From Neolentinus lepideus HHB14362 ss-1 (Eukaryota; Basidiomycota; Agaricomycetes; Gloeophyllales; Gloeophyllaceae), in NCBI GenBank assembly GCA_001632425.1, contig KV425556.1, forward strand, positions 6,271 through 70,270: a stretch of DNA of 64,000 bases, given 5' to 3'. Of the stretch, positions 12,031 through 23,452 are shown piece by piece (within the stretch, counting starts at the first letter, position 1; the number at the start of each line of letters is the position of its first letter). The notes beneath the pieces were generated by a model, which was given only the letters and a program-made list of their open reading frames with translations, was not told where the DNA came from and ran no database searches. The position numbers were made by a program, and so were the translations under genes.

Positions 12031-12868
12031 CTAATCCTCAAGGAGGAAATCCCAGTCAATAGCGGTCTCGGGTGCTTTCTTGGCACAACACCCTAACATG
12101 CGCTTCCACGTCTCCTTGCCGCGGTTCTCCGGTGCGCACGTCTGGATATCCCACATGCGGAACGTGACCGCGCCGTCAGTGTGCACGACGACTTCGTCCT
12201 GGATGTCGAGCGGAGAGTACATGTACGACATGGACAGTGCGTCGGCGGGCTCGTTTATCCGCACATTCTGCATGATGCGGTTGGTGAAGCCCGCCGAAAA
12301 GGCCGCCTTCGGGCACGAGTGCTCGATGCGGCCGCGGAAGTCGGAAGGCAGCCAGACGGTCACGTCAGAGTCGTCCGCCTGGATCTCGAGGTAGAAGGGC
12401 GTGCGCGAAGGAAGCTGGCGGCACTAAGTATGGTTTCGCGTGTGAGCCACGTGTGTTAGCCGACATGTGGGTAGATGATGGACTCACGACTTTGACTTTG
12501 ATAGGCCCGCTGTCGTTGCCGATGTACATTGACATGCGATGACTGATGGGTTGGTTTCGCGCACGATAGTGCGGAAGGACGAGTGAGAGGTCAATGTGCC
12601 CTGTGGTTTCGAGCCCAAAGTCCCAGTCTTTTCCACCCTGGAAGTGCACTCGCTGGGTACCCATGGGTTCATATAGCTGCAGAGAGCATAGTCTCAGTTT
12701 AAGAAATAAGACGCGCGGTACTAGGAGCACGAGCTAGACACCGACCAGTGCTTTTTCCATGTTCGAATCCTAGGGGCAGCACAGAAATAGTTCAGACACC
12801 GCGAAACGCGCGCAAGCGATGTCCAAAGTACTTACCAGACTAGAGGACGAGCCGTTGATGTCGAACAT
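12031..12868 (-). CDS. DUF7330-like protein of unknown function
   Basis: Minus-strand exons 12,868-12,836, 12,769-12,746, 12,676-12,488 and 12,423-12,031 give 212 residues in frame. The protein looks beta-rich: SHRMSMYIGNDSGPIKVKV, then PFYLEIQADDSDVTVWLPSDF and AAFSAGFTNRIMQNVRINEP. This alternation resembles the DUF7330 family common in Agaricomycetes, which has no known function; the assignment is from memory of family layout. The C-terminus is acidic (DWDFLLED). No signal peptide or membrane segment is seen. The reading frame stays open upstream of the chosen ATG to about 12,915, so an additional 5' exon is possible. The donor of the 24-nt exon (GTCGGT) is weak. Confidence 0.5.
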
Positions 12869-13139
12869 AGTACCAGCGTTTGCGGATGAGATGCAGGCGG
12901 AGACGTCCTGAGGCCCTGCTTATAAGATTTTCTGCAGCAGACCGTAACGAAGCTACACTTGTGCCCGTTCGGGAACAATGCACACGGCAATCGGGCCCGC
13001 GGAACTTCCGAGTATGGGCATTGCTCCGGGACGTCACACTGGAACTGCCCGGCGTGGTGTCCGCGTGCCCGGATGTCTTGTTCTCGCCGGTGCGTATCCC
13101 TTTGTTCTGTCCGATATGACAGTAAATGGTAGCTCAAGA

Positions 13140-14511
13140 ATGCTGCAACGTATGCCAGTACAAGGTTCGCACATTATGGGTCTCACTGCAGCATTACAAT
13201 TACTACATTACGCTACAAGGGGGTGCATGTTGCGGGCCATGCAGAATGGAAGGCGAGTGTTAACGGTAAGTGAGTGACGGTTGCCGTCTGGAACGCCATC
13301 GTGATTCCGTCGGGATCTGAGCATATCCTGTGGCGTGCATTGCCATATTATACTAGACTGCCATATTATGCTATTCCACAGTCATGCGCCGTATTCTGAA
13401 CAGCTGAACACCACTGACGCTGTTATGCTTCGGTATGTGCAGTTTACCCTCGTTTTCGACCATCGTAGCTTGTGGTATTTGTCCCAAGCTCACAATATTA
13501 TTACAAGAGTTCTCAGGATCGCACCCGCGCCAGGGAGACCGCCGGCAACCCTTTGTAGAGTTGCTATATACTCGATTCGATGTCGGAACCATCCAGGGCG
13601 GCAGCACCATATGCATCTCATCCGCGCTCACGTTCGCTGTCAACCAGACTCGCAGGAAGCCTCACTACAGCTTCTCCGCGCCGCACAACGCCGCACAATC
13701 GGGGTGCTGGTTGCATGGCATCTCCTTGGAGAAGGAAATTCGGTGTACTGAGCGAGCGGGGGTACGATGCGCGCGGGCGTCGGGGTGGGCGGGGCCACTC
13801 TTATTTTCCCGACCGGCGGCAACTCTGCATGTGGCTTCGGGGATAACGCTCGTTGCATCAGCCTTGGCTTCGGGCTTCGAGTTGCAGGTGCTGTCTCTCC
13901 AAGACACGGGTTCCTGACGGAGCGCATTTTCTACTAAAGTTTCCAAGTCGGACAGGTAGGTTATGATCCGCTATTGAATTATGTCTGCACGGCGAGGTCG
14001 TCAGCGTATCGTGTGAGAGGGCAAACAAACCTAGAACATAACATTTTCGGGAGGCACGATGAGCCTGGAGTCTTCACATGCGAAGTCAACATACAAACCC
14101 CGGTAGGTAAGTTCGCCGACGATCCAACACGCAGTCCTTGCGAACACTGTCGGATAACACCGACGGAAACCGGAAGCAGAACATCGTCTTGGCGTAACAT
14201 CCCACCCAATGCGTTTGCGACGAAGGTGGAACCATGCCCGACGTGTATTTTTACACAATAGAGAACCATGAAACCCGTGACGGTCTTCCGAATACCCTGA
14301 TTCACCATGTCCGACGTTCCGTTCCTTCCACCACCGGGTTTGCAGGTCTGTTGCACGGTTTCTTAAATCTATATGCTGATGCAAGAAGATAGCCCGGTGA
14401 CGGTGACATATGAGCAGACTCGGCTATAAATGAAGCCAACATAGTGGCAAGTATAAGGTTACAATATATCGCTCCACACATGTAGAAAGATCTCGTCGAA
14501 ACATCGTCGCT
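13140..14511. other. Intergenic region without a supported gene
   Basis: Overlapping open frames on both strands (for example 13,435-13,917 plus and 13,979-14,356 minus) are explained by high GC and show no motif, family resemblance or splice pattern. The segment 13,580-13,900 is distinctly GC-rich compared with its surroundings. It lies upstream of the DUF7330-like gene and downstream of RAD18. Confidence 0.5.
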
Positions 14512-15934
14512 TTAATCCAGAACAATCACATCATTCTCCTTCGTTGAACTGTAGTCGTCATCTGGTGAATGCACACTCTGTCGTGGTATCTTCCCGGATT
14601 TCTTCGGCCGGGCAGCTGCTATCAGTCGGTCAAACTGGGCCTTATTCGCTATCTGGACGCCACCTTGTCAGCTGATAACGGAGGATAACAAGAGCGAATC
14701 CGAAAGACAATGACCTCGTACGCAGCAGCACTGTCGACTTCAGGCGCCTTCTTCGCCTTGCTGCGTGTTTCTTCCCACCTCTTCAATTCTATCCTAAGCT
14801 CGCTTATTGTCTTTCGTTGCTTAGGCTGTTGGTCCAGGTTTGCGTTCCATATCAGCACCCACCTAGTATGATCAACTGTTAGTTGCTTTCTGGTCGAAAG
14901 ACAAAAACAATGACCTTTGGTGCCTGGCAATCCACGCATTTCGGTCACCAGTAGTCGGTAGCTGCTGATCGATCAATAAATCCTTCACTTGCTTATCCTT
15001 GAGCACTTGATATGACGCTTTAGGTACGGGCGTCCAGTCATCGTCTCTACGACCGATTAGCGGCAATATTTCAACCTACGGCCCAGTAAACTGACCTCTC
15101 CTTCCCTTTGCCCTTACGATCCAGGATCTTGGACCAGGCATTCTTCTGGGCACCTTTAGACCGTGGGCGCTCGTCGTCAGAGCGTAATGGCGAGCGACAC
15201 CCGCTGTCTATGTGAGTGTTGATGCGCTTCATTTGTACACGTTTGGTGCACATGGGGCAGTCGACGAGCTCCTCGCCTACGTGAGTGTAAGAGGTTGCCT
15301 AGCCCATCCCGAGGATCAAAGGAGGCTCACTGACTATCTATTACCGTGACTTCTTGAGAAGAAGAGGTAGATCCATCTGTTCGACCGGCTGACACCTCTG
15401 GCGTAGTCGAATTCGACGCGGAGTCAGGACTTAGCTTCCGCTTTTTCCGCGATTCGGCAGCTGCCTTCGTTGTAAAAGGGGGTGCATTATGCCGTGTCTC
15501 TTCTTCCAGACAAAGTCGTAACACCAGTGCTCTAGTACGACTGTGCTCGAGACAACAGCCCGATCCACGTACATAGATTAACGCACCTGGAACTCTTCCA
15601 TCCATCCACAGCCGCCTCGATCTGAGGATTGCTCCTAATATGACTCTCGTTTGTTTGCTTGCGACACGTAGGACATTCGGCTTTCACCTGTATCGCCTCC
15701 CTCACGCACTGCAACCGTCAGCAGTTCGCTCTCCACCGTCTGAGATGACTCAACGCTCACCACTGAGCAGAAGCAATGACCACAAGTAAGAGTCACTGGA
15801 GCATTGTACAATTCCCCACAGATGTTACACCGGAGGCTAGCGTCCAGATCGCGCAGGGCTGATGCAGATTTTGGGAAGTCGGAAGGGTCGTGGACGTCAG
15901 AAGCAAGCCATCGTTCGAGAGCATCGCTCGACAT
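14512..15934 (-). CDS. RAD18: RAD18 E3 ubiquitin ligase (post-replication repair)
   Basis: Exon 1 (15,934-15,761) starts MSSDALERW and holds the first half of a C3HC4 RING (CNICGELYNAP, CGHCFCSVC); the next exon from 15,708 completes it with ECPTCRK. Around 15,265-15,190 is the UBZ4 finger VDCPMCTKRVQMKRINTHID. At about 15,000-14,850 comes a SAP-type segment (QVKDLLIDQQLPTTGDRNAW) followed by WVLIWNANLD. The last exon (14,652-14,512) ends DVIVLD. RING, UBZ4 and SAP in this order are specific for Rad18, which with Rad6 monoubiquitinates PCNA at stalled forks. The junction after SSSQEVT (about 15,350) and the last donor are not unambiguous, so the exact length is uncertain; no clear lesion is seen. 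Confidence 0.9.
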
Positions 15935-16542
15935 AGGCAGGATGCTTGGAATATGTGCGTGAAAGTTGGGTGGAATGTGGTGCTCGAGAAGTCCTGGTCA
16001 ACGACGACGCGCTCATCAGATCGCGTCCGCGACACGAGCGGTCACAAGTCACAAAATTTGATGACAACGTTCTCATCCCTTACTCTGCACTTGTGAGTCA
16101 CAGAAGAAGAAGAAACGGGTCATGAGGGAGAACACAAGACACAGCCTGAACCTATTTTGCAGAATTGAATGGTTGGCATATGGCGAGATACAAGATTCTC
16201 TATGGCTGGAAATACAGTCGTAAGTGGACATACTTGTGTAAAAGTACTTGAGATGATATGATTATGTCGCCGAACATTCTGTTTCCAGGGCGATACAACT
16301 GTTTCCCGGACTCGAAATCTAGTGCTGTGTTAGGGAGTAAGTCAATACTTTCTGACAAAGTAGTCTAGATGATTGTACACTTTCTGGGGGAGACGACTCC
16401 GAGGGCATGATTTATTGCACACTTTGAGTACCACTCATATGGACAACAGGTATTTGACATTTTCAGGATAAGGTGATGTCCACTAATGCATCTGCTTTGG
16501 TTCTCAGTATCTAGGGCACGGATTGTGAAAGCCTTTGATACA
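15935..16542. other. Intergenic spacer RAD18 promoter / reductase 3' region
   Basis: No gene is supported. The spacer is AT-richer than the flanking exons. It should contain the RAD18 promoter and the terminator of the reductase gene, both read leftwards. Confidence 0.5.
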
Positions 16543-19500
16543 TCAAGCAGGTACAAAGTTTATCCTCTTCCAATACTCAACCCATCGCTGGACATCGGTG
16601 GCAGTCAGAGGGGCCGTCTCCCGTAACACCTCACTCACTTCCACCGCTCGAGTCAAGGATAATTTCGGCAAGCCCATGGCTTCCTTACCGGGATTACCCT
16701 CTGTAAGTCTAGCCGACCGAAAGAAATCCATAAGTAGGAGCGCGGGATTCTTGCGCATGTATTCCCCGGATTTCTGATTGTTGCTTTCTTCCAGCTTATC
16801 CATCCAGGCACTGTAGGAAACAAGGGGAAGTCCCAGCATCTCTGAGACTGTTGTGAACACCGTCCGCCAAGCCACTGGCTTGGGACTGGCAAGGTGAAGA
16901 ACAGGCGACCACGCATTGCGCATCTGAAGAATGCTTGCAGCTGCAGCATCGGCTGGGATCCAAGAGATGCTCTGAATAATCGCGAATGAGAATGGTAAAT
17001 CGACATGAAATGGTGTCGCACCTTTTCCGAATCAGGCAGACATCCCAAATGAACACTGGATCGTATAAGGCATGGTACCCAGTCTGTGACCTTCCATGTG
17101 CCATTTGCGCTCCCGCTCACTTGCCCTACTCGAATTATTATGGGACGCAGTTCGGTGCGCGATGCCGTTTCCGCAAGTAGTCGCTCACATGCCCACTTCG
17201 ACTCACTATAACCTGAGCCTTCGGCTGCGCTAGCATCCACAAATATTTCTTCCGCGGTGCCGCCCATGCTACTCTCCATGTCTGTAGGTAGCAGTGAGGA
17301 ACTGGGATAATACGCATAGCGTCAGTTCAATGACTTACTGCGCACCACACTGACAGAGCTGATGAAGAGCAGGCGTGGCGGCGATGGTAGCCTCGAGGAA
17401 AGTGCTAAATCGATTAGGTTGCGTATTCCCCGAACGTGCGGCTCAAAGGATTGCAAGACCATATTGAAGTCGACGGTGTAGGCTAACGGAAGAGAGTTTA
17501 GCTACTCTGGTCAGGACCGTACCCTGCCTGGACGTACCATTATGTATAATGTGCGTGCAGTTGTTCCGGATCTAGAATATACAGGTTCAAAATGAGAAAG
17601 TTCACTAAACTTAGAAAGATCGATGAGATTTGCTGTACCTCTTCAAGCGACTGAGGGGGCAATTTAAATTGGTTCCCGTTCACATCTGCCTCCACAAGCA
17701 CCAGCTTGGGTGACTCAAGAAGATCAGTATCCAATCCCCTTTCTTCGAAGACCTTCCTCTGCCTGACAATCAAAGAGCCATCCGATAGACTTTTCCTGTT
17801 GATCCCATAGACCTTCTCCACCGCGGCATGATCGAGAAGTTGGGCCAGCAAGACGGCTCCGAGACCCCCAGTGCTGCCGGTGAGGACGATGGTGTCTTTA
17901 CGAACCGCCGGTAATGTGGGAACGTGGAGAGGGAGGTTTTGGTTGTACTTATTCACCATCTCTTCCATCTCAGAAACCTTGTTCAAGCGTGGTCCGAGCG
18001 GCCTAGAACTAGACGCGTGATTGGATATAAATGTCGCAAGGCGAGCAATCGATGGGTTTGCATAGACAATGCCAGAAGAGAGATTTCGCACATTGCATTG
18101 CGTTTCTCGCAAAGCATGAAGCAAGGAGTTCCTTATCCAAGTGGCCTGCAAGCTGAAGGAAATGTCAACCACAGATCTCCGATGTCAACCATGGGCTTCA
18201 CCTGTCACAGCCGTGCTGGAATAAGTCATCACCGTCTAAAACGAGCCGCTCCAGTACTTGCTTCACGACGGTACGCACATAGCCGATGCAGTTCTCATAA
18301 GACCAATCGGATGGAAGAGGAATATTCGCCTGGGTCGTCTCATCGACTGAATCATACAGGGCTTGGATTTCCGCCTCATACTCAGCCAAGATTGCCTGGC
18401 GACGAGCTGTGTTCTTCGCGGTGTAGGTAAAGGGCTTGGACGGCGAAGCCACTAAGATCATCTGGCAGTGTTTTCAGTTATCCGATGGCCATTTGATACT
18501 AAAAGCAATACTTCTTTGAATATACGCGAGTGTTGGGGAGCATACTGGTTCGTATACTCTAGAGTAGGCCTGAAATTCCGTCAGGGAAAAGAAGGATATT
18601 AAGAGTCTGGACCAGCTTTACCAGATCAGGTTCCGAAATGCCACGAGTTTATCAGTATCCCTAGGATCGAACCTATGCATTGGGCTTGGATCGATCAAAA
18701 CGCCGGCGTTGAATCTTCCTCGACCAAACATGACCGCAGCATTGATGTAGGGGTCGCGATTCATGATACTCTCTGTACTGCGCATTTAACACAGCTACTT
18801 GTCACACAGATATTAGAAGCGCCACCTAAGGGTCCTGGGTTTGTCTTGAAATTCGAATGAACTTAATCTATTGTTGCACGTAGCAAGCTGGGCTTTTACC
18901 TTTTCACCTGTGTTATGCATGATTTGATCATCTGCTCTTCCATGTATTCTCCAGTACCCAGTCTTGGTTGGATGCGGTGACAGGAGATCGTTTGTGGTGT
19001 ATCCGTCCACACCGTCGATCTTTGTGTTCAACACGCAGGGTAGATTATACGGATGGGCCTATTAATCATATTGTTGATGAAAGGATCGTATTGTAAATGG
19101 AAGTGCCTCACAATCATTACAAACTCATAGTGCCCATGCCCATCGGGAACAAAATAACTCTTGATGTGCGGTGAGATCCGGAAATATTCCCAATCTTTGT
19201 CGAAGGTCTCTAGGAAATTATGAAAGGTAAGTCACGGATGCTGGCGGACGGTGACCAAACGAGTGAGGCAGTAACAACCCACTTGGAAGGATAGAGCTCA
19301 TGACGCCACCTTCAGTGCTGTAGTATACGCAATCAAAACCATGAATTCGTCCTATCATCAATCTTTAGCTTACCACCCATACAAGATGAGTACTGAAACA
19401 CCCTGCGAAGTAAGGTTATCGCCTGCCTCCTTAGACAACGGGCCGCCACCATAAAGCTATGGCGAAGGTATATGAGATGTATCATCTTGAAGGACAGTGC

Positions 19501-20755
19501 GTAATATCTCACGATTCCATCAATCTCCCGCAGTGCGTGTCCTTTCATGGGATCTTTTGACCATGCCTAGCACAAATGGCATCTAAGTCATTGAATATTA
19601 CGGACATTCACATACCTCGGCGAAACTGGGGACACAAAATATGATGTCACTCCTAGAGTCCAAGGCACCCTTGAAGACACTATCCGGGGTAGGTACAGTA
19701 GCTGGGGTGCTCGGCTTGAAGGCAGCGATCACTAGACCACTAGCCGCCTGACCGATACGCCTCAATCACCTTGTAAGCAGATATGATAATTTCACGAACC
19801 GTCCAGGCAGTCTGCATTATCCCCATCCCATGAAACATAGGCATGGCATGACAGGATAGGCGTTTTCCAGTCAGATCTCGTTCGCCAAAGTCTTTGGTAT
19901 GCATGAGTGACAAGAGAAGAATGAGATGGCGGGTGAACTCACAGGGAATTAATCCCAGCTGGAGCATCCTGTAATGTGTCCAAATTACGGGCTTAGGAAA
20001 GGCCGTGGAGCCTGTGGATCAGGAAACATCAGCCGTCATCCAACCAAAACACTTCGAAGATCACTTCCCAGAGGAGTGCAGTATAATTGCTGGGTCATCC
20101 ATGTCCGGCCGCTCAAAAGAGAGAGGCTTGAAATCATCATCATCTATGTAGAGTTCTTCAAAGGTGGGCATTGAAGACATATTCATTTGCATGTGGCTGC
20201 TGTTTTCCGGGACCATCTCAAGGGCGTGTTTGATAAGCTCTTGAAGAGCATTCTCTGCGCCGACCAATACATGTGACACTTTGATTTTTGCAAGGAGGTG
20301 CGCGACAGCAGCCGGTGAATTCCTCGGGGAGATTGGGAATGCAGCGAAACCTGCGCGTACTATACCCATCGTGACAGTGAAATATGTGATGGTGTCTGCA
20401 CTCTCATGAGGTGGAGAATGGAGGGACACAGAATAATGCACACACCGGAGGCAGCTAGTACTGCGACAATAGGACGTCCATCTTGGGTCATAGGGTTGCC
20501 AACCTTCGGTCGCAGAATATATCCAACTTGATGTATAGCGCGAACTGCCGAAGGCCATAGAATCTCGTGAACTGTGCCGTCACCGTCGGGATAAAGGAAA
20601 AGAGGATGCTTGGGTGTATTTCGGTAATGCCAGTCATATATTTCTGGCAGCGTCAGAGTTCCGTCAAGTGGAGGGGGCTTGAACGTCGGACTGTTGATAG
20701 CCTGTGTAGGAGGCAGTGGGGGAAAAGGGAGGCACTTATAGTTAAAAGCGGACAT
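16543..20755 (-). CDS. Adenylate-forming reductase (A-T-R, NRPS-like)
   Basis: From the ATG at 20,755, an adenylation domain contains HSSG..STAFPKP, MPMFHGMGI, LYGGGPLSKEAGD, YGCTEGGVMSS and GYWRIHGRADDQIMHNTGEK. A carrier domain follows (DDLFQHGCDSLQATW, about 18,240-18,130; an intron splits the phosphopantetheinyl Ser codon). The thioester-reductase domain has TGSTGGLGAVLLAQLL (NAD(P)H site), THIIHN, ISSVSVV and the YSESK catalytic pair, ending KRINFVPA. There is no condensation domain, so it should activate one carboxylic acid and reduce it to an aldehyde or alcohol; the substrate is unknown. Lys2 shares the architecture, but this belongs to the fungal adenylate-forming reductase group. 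Oddity: the donor of the intron inside the ATP-binding SSG/STAF motif reads GG instead of GT (20,068-20,067). All other joins I tested are canonical and in frame. Confidence 0.88.
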
Positions 20756-21359
20756 TAGAGACAAGTGGGTCTTGGGGCGGCCTTCGTCCTGCCCAGGGCT
20801 CCGAGGTAGAAATAAGTAAAAACCCGAGGACACTTCGGAGATACGTTCCTGATGTTATGATGGCTGAAGGGGATATAGAGTAAGCCATCGGTACTCATGA
20901 AGACCCAAGGACCGAGATCAGTCCCCTGAATCTGGTATGGTTGAGTGCGATAACCCGGCATCTGCAGCCTCGATGGGTTTCCGCAGGGTATGAAACTTCT
21001 GCATTTCTCAGCGCTCAGCGCTCGATGCTGGGTATCAGACTCCTGGGACTCTCTTATATGATCGAGACTAAATTAGTGGGAGTTGAAACCAACATAACTA
21101 ATATTACTTACTACAAACATATGTCCTCGAGGTAGGTCGCCGCCCGCGACGCCCGACATCACGTCCTTGACGACACCTCCCCGTTTTGCGTGCAACAGAA
21201 TCCGATGAAATCATGGAGGTGGCGTGCTTCTGGATCCACGGGACAGCGACACCATCATACTCATGTTTCTCGAAGAAATCGAAATCGTTAGTAAGCACAC
21301 CCAATTGTATGACGGACCATACTGGACAAAAATACAAAATCCTTACCATGTTCTCGATC
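20756..21359. other. Upstream region of the reductase gene
   Basis: No gene is recognised; short open frames only. It presumably contains the promoter of the minus-strand reductase. Confidence 0.45.
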
Positions 21360-21790
21360 GGCACTAACTAGCACTGTTCATCATCGATTAGCACCAATTA
21401 GCACCAATTAGCACTGACTGTCACCAATGGGCACTATCCGTCACTACTCCCCGTTTGCTCGTCACTGCTTGTCACTGCTCGGCACTGATCAGCACCAGTG
21501 CCCGAGAGTGGCAGTGCACTCCGGGACAAAGCGACGGATTAGTGCCCGATAGTGCTGAATAGTGCCGCATAGTGCTGAATAGTGCTGCATAGTGCTGGAT
21601 GGTGCTGAGGGTGGGTAGTAGTTTGGTAGAATGTACCTGAATGTGAGTCGCGTCACTGGAGAGCACTGATGAGCATTGATGACAGCCAGTGCTGAACAGT
21701 GTTGCTCAGTGACAATCAATGCTAATTAGTGCTGAGCAGTGACAATTGATGACACACCACCGGTCATTGATTGTCACTGATCAGCACTGA
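21360..21790. repeat. 10-bp-phased inverted GCAC/GTGC repeat cluster
   Basis: The left half (about 21,365-21,500) is a degenerate array of TAGCACCAAT/TAGCACTGAC-type decamers. The right half carries the inverse motif, most regular at 21,543-21,610 where AGTGCTGAAT, AGTGCCGCAT, AGTGCTGCAT and AGTGCTGGAT follow each other at exactly 10-bp steps. The outer ends (GATCGGCACTAAC near 21,355 and ATCAGCACTGAGG near 21,778) again carry the motif. The whole block could fold into a long imperfect hairpin. It lies about 250 bp upstream of the next gene. It could be a MITE with subterminal repeats or a protein-binding array. Confidence 0.75.
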
Positions 21791-22037
21791 GGGTCAACTT
21801 AGATTTTAAGGTATATGTTCAGAAAAAACCGTCATACAATTGAACGCTTGCATTCACCTTTGACCAATCAGCTCGCGATCTTTCACATCCACGTGTACGT
21901 ATAGACCCAAAATGGAAGGAGCGTGAGAAACACATTTCCTGAAGCTTGAGTCCGATATCAGGCCAGTACCTTCGAACTCTGAGTTCATGGCCAGTATCTT
22001 GCTCCGGGCAGCTCAAACTGGTCAGCGATGGAGCGCT

Positions 22038-23169
22038 ATGAATGTAGTTGTTCAGAGGAGCATTCATAGTAGCTCGCCTGGTGAGCCAATAACTAACTTG
22101 CGGTCTCGTCTTGGCGCGCACTAACTTCTGACCTCAAAGTCTACAAGAAGAAACAAAAGGTGGTTATTGACGACCTATTCCCTGACGACGAAGGAAACTC
22201 GTCCAAGAGCGGAGATCTGTTCGACTTCGACGCTTCAACGAGCACGCCTAGCACCTCTGCGTCCCCCCTGAAAGCATCCACCTCTGCACAAGCCCTCACT
22301 CGCACGACCCAGCACAAGAAGCTAAGTCCGGAAGAACGGCTGAAGAGGTTTGACGAGCTTCTGGCGTATGTCTCCGACCACGTAGGCAAGAATCCTCCTG
22401 CTGGCAAATTTCCCGAGCAAATCCGCAACTCTGCCTGGGTGCATCTTTTCGGGCTGGCCAAGACGCCGGAGCAAATCCAGCGAATCGTGGAGTTGTTCCC
22501 CCGCTGGGTAGAGGGAGATAGGACATTTTCGTCCAGGATTGCCGAGGCGTTCATCCGTACGTCACATACCTTCATCTTCTAACTAAGTATTCACAGCCGT
22601 TCATAGGCCGTTGCGAAGAGCTGCATTGCCCGCTCATTGCTCTTGACGTTTTCTCTGACTTCCAAAAACACTCCATGCCGCTCCCTAGCTCCCCCTCCTC
22701 AAAGCCCGCAATCCACCAATTCCTCCACTCCCTCCAGCAAGAGCACCCCGTCTCCAAGGTCGTCCAAGCTGCCGCGCTCTTCGGCCCGTACAAGCTCCCG
22801 CCCGCCACCTCCGACCTCGTCTCCTGCGCGATGCTAACCTCCGCGTGCCTGCGCGACGCCCGAAAACTGCAGCTGCAGCTCGAGAAAGGGGAGAAAGACA
22901 CCAAAGCTCCGCCCAGCCTCGTCGTTGCGCTCAACTTGATGCCTGCGCTGCAGAGGCTCGTCAAAGCCACGGAGCCGCTGCCTATACCCACCGGTGGGAT
23001 GGAGAAGGAGCGCGCGAAGGAGCGCATCTGGCTCAAGTGGGCGCTCGCTAGGATCGAGCACTATTTGCCCCGGTTGACGAAGGAGAAGAGCTTCCAAGGC
23101 GTGCAGCCGGTGGCGGTTGACTGGCTGACGGAGTGGAGGCAAAAGAGTGGGCATGTCACGGTTGCGTAG
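22038..23169 (+). CDS. Mitochondrial helical-repeat protein, possibly mS27-like
   Basis: Exons 22,038-22,080, 22,140-22,556 and 22,607-23,169 sum to 340 residues. The start was chosen because exon 1 encodes a textbook matrix-targeting leader (MNVVVQRSIHSSSPV) directly joined to a lysine-rich segment. After a low-complexity Ser/Thr stretch come predicted helices (LSPEERLKRFDELLAYVSDH, TPEQIQRIVELFPRWVEGD, LIALDVFSDFQKH) in the style of PPR/TPR proteins. The C-terminal half is helical (KERIWLKWALARIEHYLPRL). I suspect a small-subunit mitoribosomal or mitochondrial RNA-related protein, with mS27 the closest thought, but the identity is not secure. It converges with the cupredoxin gene. Confidence 0.6.
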
Positions 23170-23452
23170 GCTGCGCTTGTGTTATGTGTGTGCTTAATAA
23201 ATGCATTCTGTCATAGCTCGTATTGGAGATGAAACGTACCCTTCGTTAACCGAAAGAGAAATACGGTAACATTATACTAAGAAAGCGGCTACACTATACA
23301 CTGCATGTCCGACGTGAACGCTAGTGGATACATTTGTAAAAAACAGACAGAGCGAGAAGTCCATTAGCACTAGGCTGCCCAGCAGTCCAGCACATACCCA
23401 AAGAAAGACGAATCATGACAGTCGTGAATCATCGTCACCGTACCCCTTGAGT

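Noticed and set aside
13335..13946. Several overlapping 90-160 codon open frames on both strands
   Set aside because: GC-rich sequence keeps all frames open; no motif, no splice structure, and no frame stands out.
16543..20755. Full non-ribosomal peptide synthetase or Lys2
   Set aside because: No condensation domain and only one module; motifs fit the fungal adenylate-forming reductase group better than alpha-aminoadipate reductase, which has a longer N-terminal region.
21360..21790. CRISPR-like array
   Set aside because: The genome is eukaryotic, repeats are only about 10 bp, degenerate, without unique spacers and in two orientations.
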